This document shows, one piece after another, positions 1-9,700 of a stretch of 36,679 nucleotides of DNA (position 1 is the stretch's first letter; each line of letters begins with the position of its first letter). The position numbers and the translations under genes are program-made. Source of the DNA: Saccoglossus kowalevskii (lineage: Eukaryota; Hemichordata; Enteropneusta; Harrimaniidae); assembly GCF_000003605.2 (NCBI RefSeq), contig NW_003147281.1, positions 42,941 to 79,619 of the forward strand, written 5' to 3'. The notes beneath the pieces were generated by a model. It made no database searches, was not told the origin of the DNA, and saw only the letters and a program-made list of their open reading frames with translations.

Positions 1-2254
1 ATGACACCATAGTATGCATGTTGACTGATGACATAGTATGTATGTTGACTCATGACACCATAGTATGCATGTTAACTGATGACATCGTAGTATGCACGTT
101 GACTGATGACATAGTATGTATGTTGACTCATGACATCATAGTATGCATGTTGACTGATGACCACCATGGTATGCATGTTGACTGATGACACCATGGTATG
201 CATGTTGACTGATGACCACCATGGTTTGTAGGTTGACTGATGACATAGTATGTATGTTGATTGATGACACCATAGTATGCATGTTGACTGATGACACCAT
301 AGTATGCATGTTGACTGATGACCACCATGGTATGCATGTTGACTGATGACCACCATGGTATGTAGGTTGACTGATGACATAGTATGTATGTTGACTTATG
401 CCACCATAGTATGCATGTTGACTTATGACATAGTATGTATGTTGACTTATGCCACCATAGTATGCATGTTGACTTATGATACCATAGTATGTATGTTGAC
501 TCATGACATCATAGTATGTATGTTGGCTGATGACACCATAGTATGCATGTTGACTGATGACATAGTATGTATGTTGGCTGATGACATCATAGTATGTATG
601 TTGACTTATGCCACCATAGTTAGCATGTTGGCTGATAACACCATAGTATGTATGTTGGCTGATGACATCATAGTATCTATGTTGACTAATGACACCATAA
701 TATGCATGTTGGCTGATAACACCATAGTATGCATGTTGGCTGATGACATCATAGTATGTATGTTGACTCATGACACCATAGTACGTATGTTGGCTGATGA
801 CATCGTAGTATGTATGTTGACTGATGACATCGTAGTATGTATGTTGACTCATGACATCATAGTATGTATGTTGACTGATGACGCCATAGTATGCATGTTG
901 ACCCAATAGATGATACCATACTATGCATATTGACTGATGACATCATAGTATGCATGTTGACTGATGACACCGTAGTTTGCACGTTGACTGGTGACATCAT
1001 TGTATGTATGTTGACTGATGACATCATAGTATGCATGTTGACTGATGACACCATAGTATGCATGTTGACTGATGACATCATAGTATGTATGTTGACTGAT
1101 GACACCATAGTATGCATGTTGACCCAATAGATGATACCATACTATGCATATTGACTGATGACACCGCAGTTTGCACGTTGACTGGTGACATCATAGTATG
1201 TATGTTGACTGATGACATCATAGTATGCATGTTGACTGATGACACCATAGTATGCATGTTGACTGATGACACCATGGTATGTATGTTGACTGATGACCAC
1301 CATGGTATGCATGTTGACTGATGACCACCATGGTATGTAGGTTGACTGATGACATAGTATGTATGTTGACTTATGCCACCATAGTATGCATGTTGACTTA
1401 TGACACCATAGTATGTATGTTGACTGATGATGCCATAGTATGCATGTTGACCGATGACACCATAGTATGTATGTTGGCTGATGACATTGTAGTATGTTGA
1501 CTGATGACATTGTAGTAGCATGTTGACTCATAACACCATAGTATGTATGTTGACTGGTGACATCATAATATGTATGTTGACTGATGACACCATAGTATGT
1601 ACGTTGACTGATGGCATCATAGTATGCATGTTGACTGATGACATCATAGTATGTATGTTGACTGATGACACCATAGTATGTATGTTGGCTGATGACATCA
1701 TAATATATATGTTGACTGATGACATAGTATGTATGTTGACTGATGACATCATAGTATGTATGTTGACTGATGACACCATAGTATGCATGTTGATGTTGAC
1801 TGATGACACCATAGTATGCATGTTGACTTATGACCACCATGGTATGTAGGTTGACTGATGACACCATAGTATGCATGTTGACTGATGACATAGTATTATG
1901 TTGATTGATGACACCATAGTAATACATGTTGACTGATGACATCGTAGTATGTATGTTGACTAATGACACCATAGTATGTATGTTGACTCATGACATCATA
2001 GTATGTATGTTGGCTGATGACATCATAATATATATGTTAATTGATGACATCATAGTATGTATGTTGACTAATGACACCATAGTATGCATGTTGACTTATG
2101 CCACCATAGTATGCATGTTGACTTATGACATCATAGTATGTATGTTGACTGATGACATCATAGTATGCATGTTGACTGATGACTCCATAGTATGCATGTT
2201 GACTGATGACTCCATAGTATCCATGTTGACTGGTGACACCATAGTATGCATGTT
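1..2254. repeat. 27-bp minisatellite array, truncated at the left edge
   Basis: The stretch is tandem copies of a unit close to GATGACACCATAGTATGCAT followed by GTTGACT (27 bp). Common variants are 24 bp (missing ACC/ATC before ATAGT) and 28 bp (extra C, GACCACCATGG), giving roughly 85 copies. Recurrent substitutions are T/C in ATGT/CATG, GGCT for GACT, and TTATG or TCATG for TGATG. Because the main unit lengths 27 and 24 are multiples of three, long open frames run through both strands and encode only a repeated VCMLTDDTI-type peptide or its reverse frame. I do not treat these as genes. The array ends near 2254 in unique sequence; its left end is outside the window. Confidence 0.97.
893..1334. 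repeat. higher-order duplication inside the minisatellite
   Basis: A rare variant block, GACCCAATAGATGATACCAT, occurs at about 900 and again at about 1121. Both copies are followed by the unusual units with CTATGCATATT and TTTGCACGTTGACTGG. The second copy lacks one 27-bp unit. A second shared block, CATGGTATGTAGGTTGACTG with its neighbours, links about 321-430 to about 1296-1400. These show multi-unit duplication on top of single-unit expansion. Confidence 0.8.
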
Positions 2255-3649
2255 TTATGTTCAGTCATAAAAAGTTGTTTGGGTTATTGATGCAGTCTTG
2301 ACCTCACCCCCTCCCACACAAACGAAAAGTTATCAAGCTCCCTATTTCATCAGTAATTAATGTAGAGGGAGCTCTCAAAACAATCTTTCTATTAAGATTT
2401 ACACACATTTGTATAGTAATTACATTAGTTTTATTACTTTTTTTTCGATTTTACATATCTTAAGAGAAACAAAAAAAATCAAATCTCTTTATAAACTATC
2501 AACACAACTGCCTTTAAATGCAATGTGAAGTGAATCTAGTGCAGGTTTCATGCAAAGCTTCACAAATACAATTTATGTAAATCACCCCTGCCAATAAAAC
2601 AAGTTCTGAGCCCTGCTCATAAAGTACATCATTATAAAACATCAAATAAATTACAAAATAAACAGAAATACTTTGACTATCTATCACCTTGTCATTCTTG
2701 ATTGAAAATTGGGGCAAGGCGGTGATACTAATAGATCATAGATTCCCAAGTACCAGCATGCAATGCATCACACTCAATTACAACTAGGCTTATCCCTCAC
2801 TTAAATAACTTATTGTATAGCGCCCTCAACATATACAAAAACTAGGGATTCAAACTTGCAGCACAAAGTCAGAACTGCCATTTATTAAACCTTCCTACAT
2901 GGAATAGAATACTATTGCGTAACAGCCCCCACCCAACCTTTCCTAGAGATTGCCTAAACCATAATTAGATGACTCTGGGAGATCACACAACTTGAATACC
3001 TTAGTTTTAATAGAATATAAATACTGCAGTATACTAAAAACATTATATAAGTAATATTTAACAAATAAAATAAATATAATTGTAGCATATCTCTGCTAAC
3101 CTATTATTTTGATATGTTCAGCATGCACAAATGTATGAATGTAAGCATTTATATAATATGACGCGTTAGCTGGGTTATAATAGGTTTCACATAACAAAAA
3201 ATGTAGAACTGGAGTTTCTGATTGTGACAACTTAAAGTCCTTCTCATACAAACTCAAAATTCAAATACTGTACAACTGGAAAATTTCACACAAACTTATT
3301 TTCAGAAGATGCAAAAGTAGCACATTTTACAGGAAACACCTTTCCAAGTCATTTGCACGTCTCTTTATAGAAAAATCTCAGAAATTGATGTTGTTATATT
3401 TGTATAAACTAGTACAACAGAAATATAAATAAGTGAAAATTGCAAGTGTTGCACTTGCGAATTTTTGTTCATTTAAACTATATTATTATTTAATATAAAA
3501 AAAAATACTATTATTGGCAGACAAGCTACGGAATGTTGTTCTGAATTAGACTTTAACAGAGTTACTATCACATGTATGGTTAGTCTAAAAGATACAAACA
3601 TCGTACCAGAGATTAGCTGCAGCCTGATACACCTTTCAATGTGTCCAAT

Positions 3650-3903
3650 CGTAGATTATCACTATTGATTAGTACATGTAATTAACAATGACTCTGATGA
3701 TGGTTTAATCAAGACTAATAATGGTTTGACAACGCAGCCATTTGAAATCCATGAACTGATCCGTGAAAGGTGTTCCCGTAGATTATCACTATCGATTAGT
3801 ACATGTAATTAACAATGACTCTGATGATGGTTTAATCAAGACTAATAATGGTTTGACAACGCAGCCATTTGAAATCCATGAACTGATCCGTGAAAGGTGT
3901 TCC
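3650..3903. repeat. 127-bp tandem duplication, two nearly identical copies
   Basis: Copy 1 (3650-3776) and copy 2 (3777-3903) both start CGTAGATTATCACTA and end GAAAGGTGTTCC. I see a single difference, ATTGATT versus ATCGATT. The start of a third copy, CGTAGA, follows copy 2. Such identity next to heavily diverged repeats implies a recent event. Confidence 0.95.
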
Positions 3904-4383
3904 CGTAGACATTGTTGGTTCACATGTAACTTTAATCTAACAGCATTTATCAAATGACACTTAAAATCGTAACGATTATTCAGTTTGTTCGCTATTGAAG
4001 GGTATTAATTTTAACACCCTATTTTTTCACAAATTTGATACGATCTTAAGATTTTTATTTTTGAGCTGATCGTTTTTACCATGAATTACGCAACAATAAA
4101 ACTGTGCTAATAATTTCCAGTTCTACAGTATTAGAGTTTATCAGAAAAAACATAAGCAAACAGTCAACCATCCTTAAAACCAAACCAATAAATAATGCAG
4201 GACCTATAGTCACATAAGACATTATACTGTACATCACAGATGGACACGAAATATGAAAGAAAACAAAGTACATTTTATTAATAATTTCAGTTTACTTTGC
4301 ATTTTCATTTATATTATGTTACATACATGCTTTATTTGGATGTGAACCTGCATTATAAAATGTTATATGGGAAACTATATCTC

Positions 4384-4700
4384 GTATTTGCTCTATTAGA
4401 AGCACATATGAACCAGAAATTATATTTACTGTATACTCATTAAAATATGACTTACTGTAAAATACTTTATTTTAGCTGGAATTAATTTTTGCTGAAAAGA
4501 CTTTTTTAGTGTTTTGTATGGAATTTATTTTCACTGATCTTTGACAAGTTGAATGTAAAATATAGGAAAAAAGGTATATTCACTGTTTTTTATTTTCATT
4601 GAATCATTCCTTCAGCAAAAATATCGAAAATTTATTTCAAGCGAAAATAAAGTATTTTACAGTAATTTGGGAAAGTGCTACTAATAGAACAAATACAGTA
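4384..4700. mobile_element. MITE of the GTATTTGCTCTATTAGAAGC family, split by another MITE
   Basis: Left end GTATTTGCTCTATTAGAAGC at 4384 pairs with the reverse complement of the right end, GCTACTAATAGAACAAATAC, near 4678-4697. A different MITE (4453-4664) sits inside, so this element inserted first. There is no coding capacity, so it would depend on a transposase from elsewhere. Related copies are at 12959-13122, 14130-14267 and 33768-33927. Confidence 0.75.
4453..4664. mobile_element. MITE with TACTGTAAAATACTTTATTT terminal inverted repeats, copy 1
   Basis: The ends TACTGTAAAATACTTTATTT and its reverse complement AAATAAAGTATTTTACAGTA pair perfectly over about 21 bp. The interior is also largely self-complementary, with TTTTCGCTGAA and TTCAGCGAAAA-type blocks, so the 212-bp element is close to a long hairpin. 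Copies at 13312-13522 and 22272-22486 share the whole structure. Non-coding. Confidence 0.85.
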
Positions 4701-5477
4701 TACCGGTAATCTCGAGCAACGTAGAAAGTCTTTACTGACCAGGAAATGGACGGTAGGGAATATATAATAAACCAAAAAAAAACAACAGCACAAACTTAAA
4801 TTCTAAGGCTTGAAATCAACTGAGAGTAAGCTAGGGGTACTCAAAAGTCAGAACGACTCATGTAACAATAGAGCCCCTTAAGTCATGTGATTATAATTGT
4901 AAAACATATCATTATCAACAACTTTTTTCTGAAAGTATCAAACAGCTAGTACTTCATTATATAACATCTACAGCTATGTATTTGTATGAAACTTACTATA
5001 TTTAAATAATTAGCTATTCAATTTTCACCATATATTGATCTGATGTCAATTTTACCATAGAAATATGGACCACTCAGCTTTGAGGTGAAAGTAAACTGAC
5101 TCCCTGGTAGTTTGATTGTTTTCTGAGTCTAAAATGACCACACTGTTCAGTAATAATGAGAACACATAGCAGAATAAAACACTGACATACTTCTAAGCTT
5201 CACGATAACTTATAAATCAGTATTCATATTTGTTCACATATAAGGGTTTAGATGAATTTCAACAAGTCTTGGTTAATTTATGTGAATTTCATTAATATTA
5301 TTTTGGCTAAGTAAATATTTTGTAAACAATGTGTAAAATAGTCAGAATTTGGAAAATGTGGCAGCAAACTTGAAAATTAGTATTGGGACAGAGTGTCAGT
5401 TCTTAAAACAGCTGAATATGGAAACAAAGCCTTGTAAAATGATGTGAATACTAGTAATAGCAACTCATCTAGGTTTA

Positions 5478-5491
5478 GCCCCCTCTAGTGG
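5478..5491 (-). promoter_or_regulatory. possible CTCF binding site
   Basis: The minus strand reads CCACTAGAGGGGGC, close to the bilaterian CTCF core CCASYAGRKGGCRS with one core mismatch. It lies about 1.1 kb past the RABL2 stop codon. This is a motif match only, and a single site can arise by chance. Confidence 0.3.
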
Positions 5492-6057
5492 TGATACAGA
5501 AATGTGTCCTGTTTAAAATACCAGAAACAGCACATGCAATGTAACAAATGCCTGTCTTACAACTATTATAATTAACACTGAAAATGGGATAAAAAATGGA
5601 AATAACCCCCACTTCGCAATTACACTTGATAACATTCTCAAGAATTCACAATTGACTTAAGTACATGGTCTTAGAGTTTTCCTGCAATAATGCATGGACA
5701 CTATTTACAATTTACAGCGCTTGAAATAAATAATACTGCTTTTTACATGAAAACATTATGTATCAAAGATTCTGATTCGCTGACTTCAATCACATGACCT
5801 CACCAATAGTAGTATTTATATACACAATATCTCAATATGACTGGATCAACCAATCATGCCGAAAAAAATAAACATATTTAAGCTTATTCAAATTAACATA
5901 CATTTTCAAGCTTCTAAAATGGAATTTCACAAACAAAGCTGCAAGAAGGCTGATTTGCAGTTATATGTGAAACTCCCTCAAGTTTGTTTTCTCAAACGAA
6001 AATTATAGTATTGAATCTTAAACTAAAAGCAACTGACAATATTTGCTGTAATGTACC

Positions 6058-6180
6058 AGTACTGTGAATACATTAATTATTCACTGGGTTTTAATTTTGC
6101 CATTTTTAATGATAAGTGAAATTTGCTAAATTAACCCCACATTACCATGTGAAATAACAATAGAACTTATTGTTTCACTG
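6058..6180. mobile_element. degraded MITE relic, TTAATTATTCACTGGGTTTT family
   Basis: TACTGTGAATACATTAATTA followed by TTCACTGGGTTTTAATTTTG matches the left part of the element at 29489-29690 and a relic at 21419-21545. The right part (ACAATAGAACTTATTGTTTC) matches the 21419 copy. It probably lies within or just past the RABL2 3' UTR. Confidence 0.55.
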
Positions 6181-6619
6181 AAACAAATGCACCACAAATC
6201 CTTAAATCCTTGGACACATGCTCAAATAATCACCAAAAAAAGTACTGTTTACTGAGAACAGGGGCATAACTTTTAAAAACTATTAACTGAGCTAGAAATC
6301 TTAGAACTTAGAGTGAATCTTGGCAAGTTCTAATTAATACAAAGTATGTTGTTGTGAAAGATTATATAAGCCCTTGGTAAAAATGCTACAAAAAGTAGAT
6401 GGTGCAGTTAATAAATAGACACAGCTGACAAGAAAAAAAAATATATATCATTTATCATATGGGACCCTTAGAACTAAAAGACAGTAGATAACAAACAAGA
6501 GAATATAGATAAACATATTTGGTACAAATATTCAATTACAAGCATAGTTGTTGGTTTGACCTGAAAATATTGTGTAAAAAATAATGTACCACTTAAGTTG
6601 ATAAAAATGGACAGATCTC

Positions 6620-6703
6620 CTATGCTTCTTTTTCATCTTTTTCCTCTGAGTTTGGTGCTGTGTCTAGACCACTGTCTGATGATAAATTTAGTTCATCAAA
6701 ATT
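6620..6703 (-). CDS. RABL2: RABL2 coding exon 7 and stop
   Basis: Twenty-seven codons and TAG after acceptor GTTTTTTACAG. It reads NFDELNLSSDSGLDTAPNSE then EKDEKEA, the acidic, variable RABL2 tail. NFDEL follows ELD of exon 6, as ELENFSLE does in vertebrates. Confidence 0.92.
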   Translation of the reverse strand, partial: NFDELNLSSDSGLDTAPNSEEKDEKEA

Positions 6704-9700
6704 CTGTAAAAAACACAAATATTGCATATAATATTTTCCTGATAAAATAAATCTATGAACCAGCATATATAGAAAATTATTGTAAACTGCTATAATTTGG
6801 TGAATAACTAATTTTTATGAATTTGGGAATTGTGTGGACTTTAGGCAAGGTTAATTTTACCTGTGTAAGCAAATTATGCTGTAAAATCAAAGCTATGTTT
6901 TTTTATTATTACACTATAATAAGAGTGAAGTTAAAATGACTGTCATCTAGAACACTGTGTCTGGTCAGTAATTTTCATTAGTTGGTTTTCGTAAAAAATA
7001 AATAGCAGTCAAATTGTATCTGTTTACAGTATCCACTCATCTCATCCCATCATATCCCATCCCATCATATCCCATCCCATCATATCCCATTCCATCATAT
7101 CCCACCCCATCCCATAATATCCCATCCCATCATATCATATCCCATCCATCCTACCCCATCCCATCATATCCCATCTCATCCCATCATATCCCATTCCATC
7201 CCATCCCATCCATCATATCCCATCTCATCCCATCATATCCCATCCATCCCATCCCATCCATCCATTGATCACACACAATTATACAAAACGAAGAACCTTC
7301 AGATATAAAATAGTAGACTGGACTTACATCTAACTCTCTCATAACTTCATCCATAAAATCTGTTGAGTTTTCTTTATATTCTGTAGCTAATTTAATTGCA
7401 TTTCTAAATAACTGAAAGTAGAATAGATAATCAGGTTTACATTAGGCCAAGTACTTACAGTGAAAATGTGATTGTGTGTAATGTATGTAACCATCTTATC
7501 AAAATACTGGTGTTGTAAATGGTTGACAAGATTCATGACAAAATTATTTGTAGATGCGAGAAATTTCAAACTTCAAACACAAATTTTATTATCGTTATTA
7601 AGTGTAAGTTTCTTCTGTTCCAAAGATTGAATTATATATAACATTAATATTTCACTCACTGAACAATATTTCACTAAAATATGTGATTAAAAAGCAGCTT
7701 AGATATTGAAAGTATCAAGTTCTGTGTATAAACACTAGTGTAAAAAGGCAGCTATTTTAACCAAAGTCTGCTTATAAGGCGTCATAATGACACAGGGTTG
7801 TGCTGGGACAGTGCTTCCTATGACGACAAATGAGTTGGGACTTATTGCATGCAAGACTTCACATGGAACTTTCTTGTCCCTCTAATGTTTGTCGTAATTT
7901 CATTCTTGTCCCTGTATTCTCCAGTGTCTTTGCTTTGATAAATTACCACATAATATTAATAATTATTTTGACCCAATATGCAAATAGAAAGCTGATACCT
8001 TACCTTTACTACATTAGTACCATCTGAAGCTGATACAAAATAGAAGGGCATATTGTGTTTCTTGGCAAAATTGAAAGCTTTCTTTGTAACATTGTAATCC
8101 ACGTCAATTTTATTTGCTGCGCATATACACGGAATGGAGGGTCTGTATTCTCGTAATTCTTTAAACCAGTTTGGAAGATTTTTATACGTAATTTTTCTAG
8201 TTATGTCAAATACCTGGAATGGAAAAGAAGGAGGAAATAATGATCGAGTCAAGTTAAATAAGAAATATATCTGGCAGGAAAAACCTCAAACTTTAGCCGC
8301 ATGTGAAATGGGTGTGTTTGAAAGTATTATACACTTTTTCCTTATTTGGACAATGTATGTCATAATCACAGTTTAGGGGGGAATATTACGTTAATTCTTG
8401 TTTCATGAAGTGAGTTGTGTTATAATTTCCACATAGATCTATTAACACTTTGACAATGAGGAAATACAAATGTTCACAAAATATGTGCACATTTTATTGC
8501 AATATTAATAATGTACCATCATAATTTACAATGTAAAACAAATATAAGGGTGTGTGGAAAAATAAGATCTTCATCCTTATCTTAATACTTTTGATGAAAA
8601 ACAATTTTTGACATGATGTTTTCCTACATACTTGTCTGACAACAACATCCTCTGACCTGACCTGACCTGTGTTGTACTGACTGCATTTTTTATAATGTAA
8701 TGTGGACGTGAATTACCGATGTTAAATTACGATCTGTTGCGATGATCTTTTACACCCTATTTACAACAGTCACAATGAACACTGTAATTATTCAGAAAAG
8801 TAAAATGATGTTCAATGACGAAGTGCATTTTGAAAGGGGTGGGGGATAAGTTAAACTTAAACAAAAATAGGAAAATCCCCAAAAACTGAGAAGTACTTAG
8901 TTGAGCATGGGCACAAAGTCGGTCAAGTACAGGTTTTCAGTACAGTACAAGTCAGGTTAACAAAGACAGGCAATTATCATAAAATCCACTGTTATTTCGG
9001 CCATCAGTATATGTTATCATTAAATTGCATGTGATAATAAAAGACAGATAAAAACTCAACAAATATAAAATACTTACAAGTATACAACAATGTGCTTGAT
9101 GATAATATGATGGATGCATGCTACTAAATCTTTCCTGTCCGGCTGTATCCCAAAAATCTAACAAGAAATACAAATCATAGTTACCAGTGAGCATTATCTA
9201 TCAATACTACAGCCAACAATAACCAATTTTGAACAATAGATAACCAAATATTTCTCATATGAGTATATGCTCTATTTGAAGCCGCATTTCCTCTTTTGCA
9301 CTGTCTCATTTTAATAGAAGCCAAAGATTCCAATCCAGATTTTAGAGAGTTATGCAAATTGCAAAATGTTTGAGGGGAAGTTCATTTATGCAAATGTGTA
9401 CACCCTTTAGAGCGTAAAGTAGTGGGTTTCTATTTCCTGATTCTATAGCCTAACAATGCGTGAAGAGTTTCAACCAATATAGAATCCATAAACTGGACCA
9501 TAAATGCATGCATTCGAATTACGTGATACATACTACCATAGTTAGCATTGACGGATATTTATTTTTAGTGACACAAAACTGACTTTTAGAAAGTACATTC
9601 AGTAAAATCATTATTTTACTACAAAACAATAAAAAACATTGCACAACAGAAACAAATTACAAAGTTTAAAATTTACAAGATTCAGCAATTTATAAACATA

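Larger units (their letters stand above)
2255..6619. other. gene-free AT-rich stretch downstream of RABL2
   Basis: No frame here resembles a known protein, and open frames are short and low in complexity. It should contain the RABL2 3' UTR at its right end, just below 6620. I see no AATAAA on the RABL2 sense strand within about 400 nt of the stop; an ATTAAA lies near 6091-6097. The stretch holds a recent tandem duplication (3650-3903), a nested MITE pair (4384-4700), a CTCF-like site (5478-5491) and a MITE relic (6058-6180). Confidence 0.7.

Noticed and set aside
1-2254. CTGATGA in each repeat unit resembles overlapping snoRNA D (CUGA) and C (RUGAUGA) boxes
   Set aside because: No terminal stems or separate C'/D' arrangement can be drawn; the motif is simply part of the tandem unit.
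1-2254. CRISPR-like regular repeats
   Set aside because: There are no unique spacers; units are directly contiguous, and the context is an animal genome.
72-2270. Overlapping long open frames (up to 276 codons) with repeated Cys/Met/Thr-rich peptides
   Set aside because: They are translations of the minisatellite in several frames of both strands. There is no splice context, conserved domain or codon bias.
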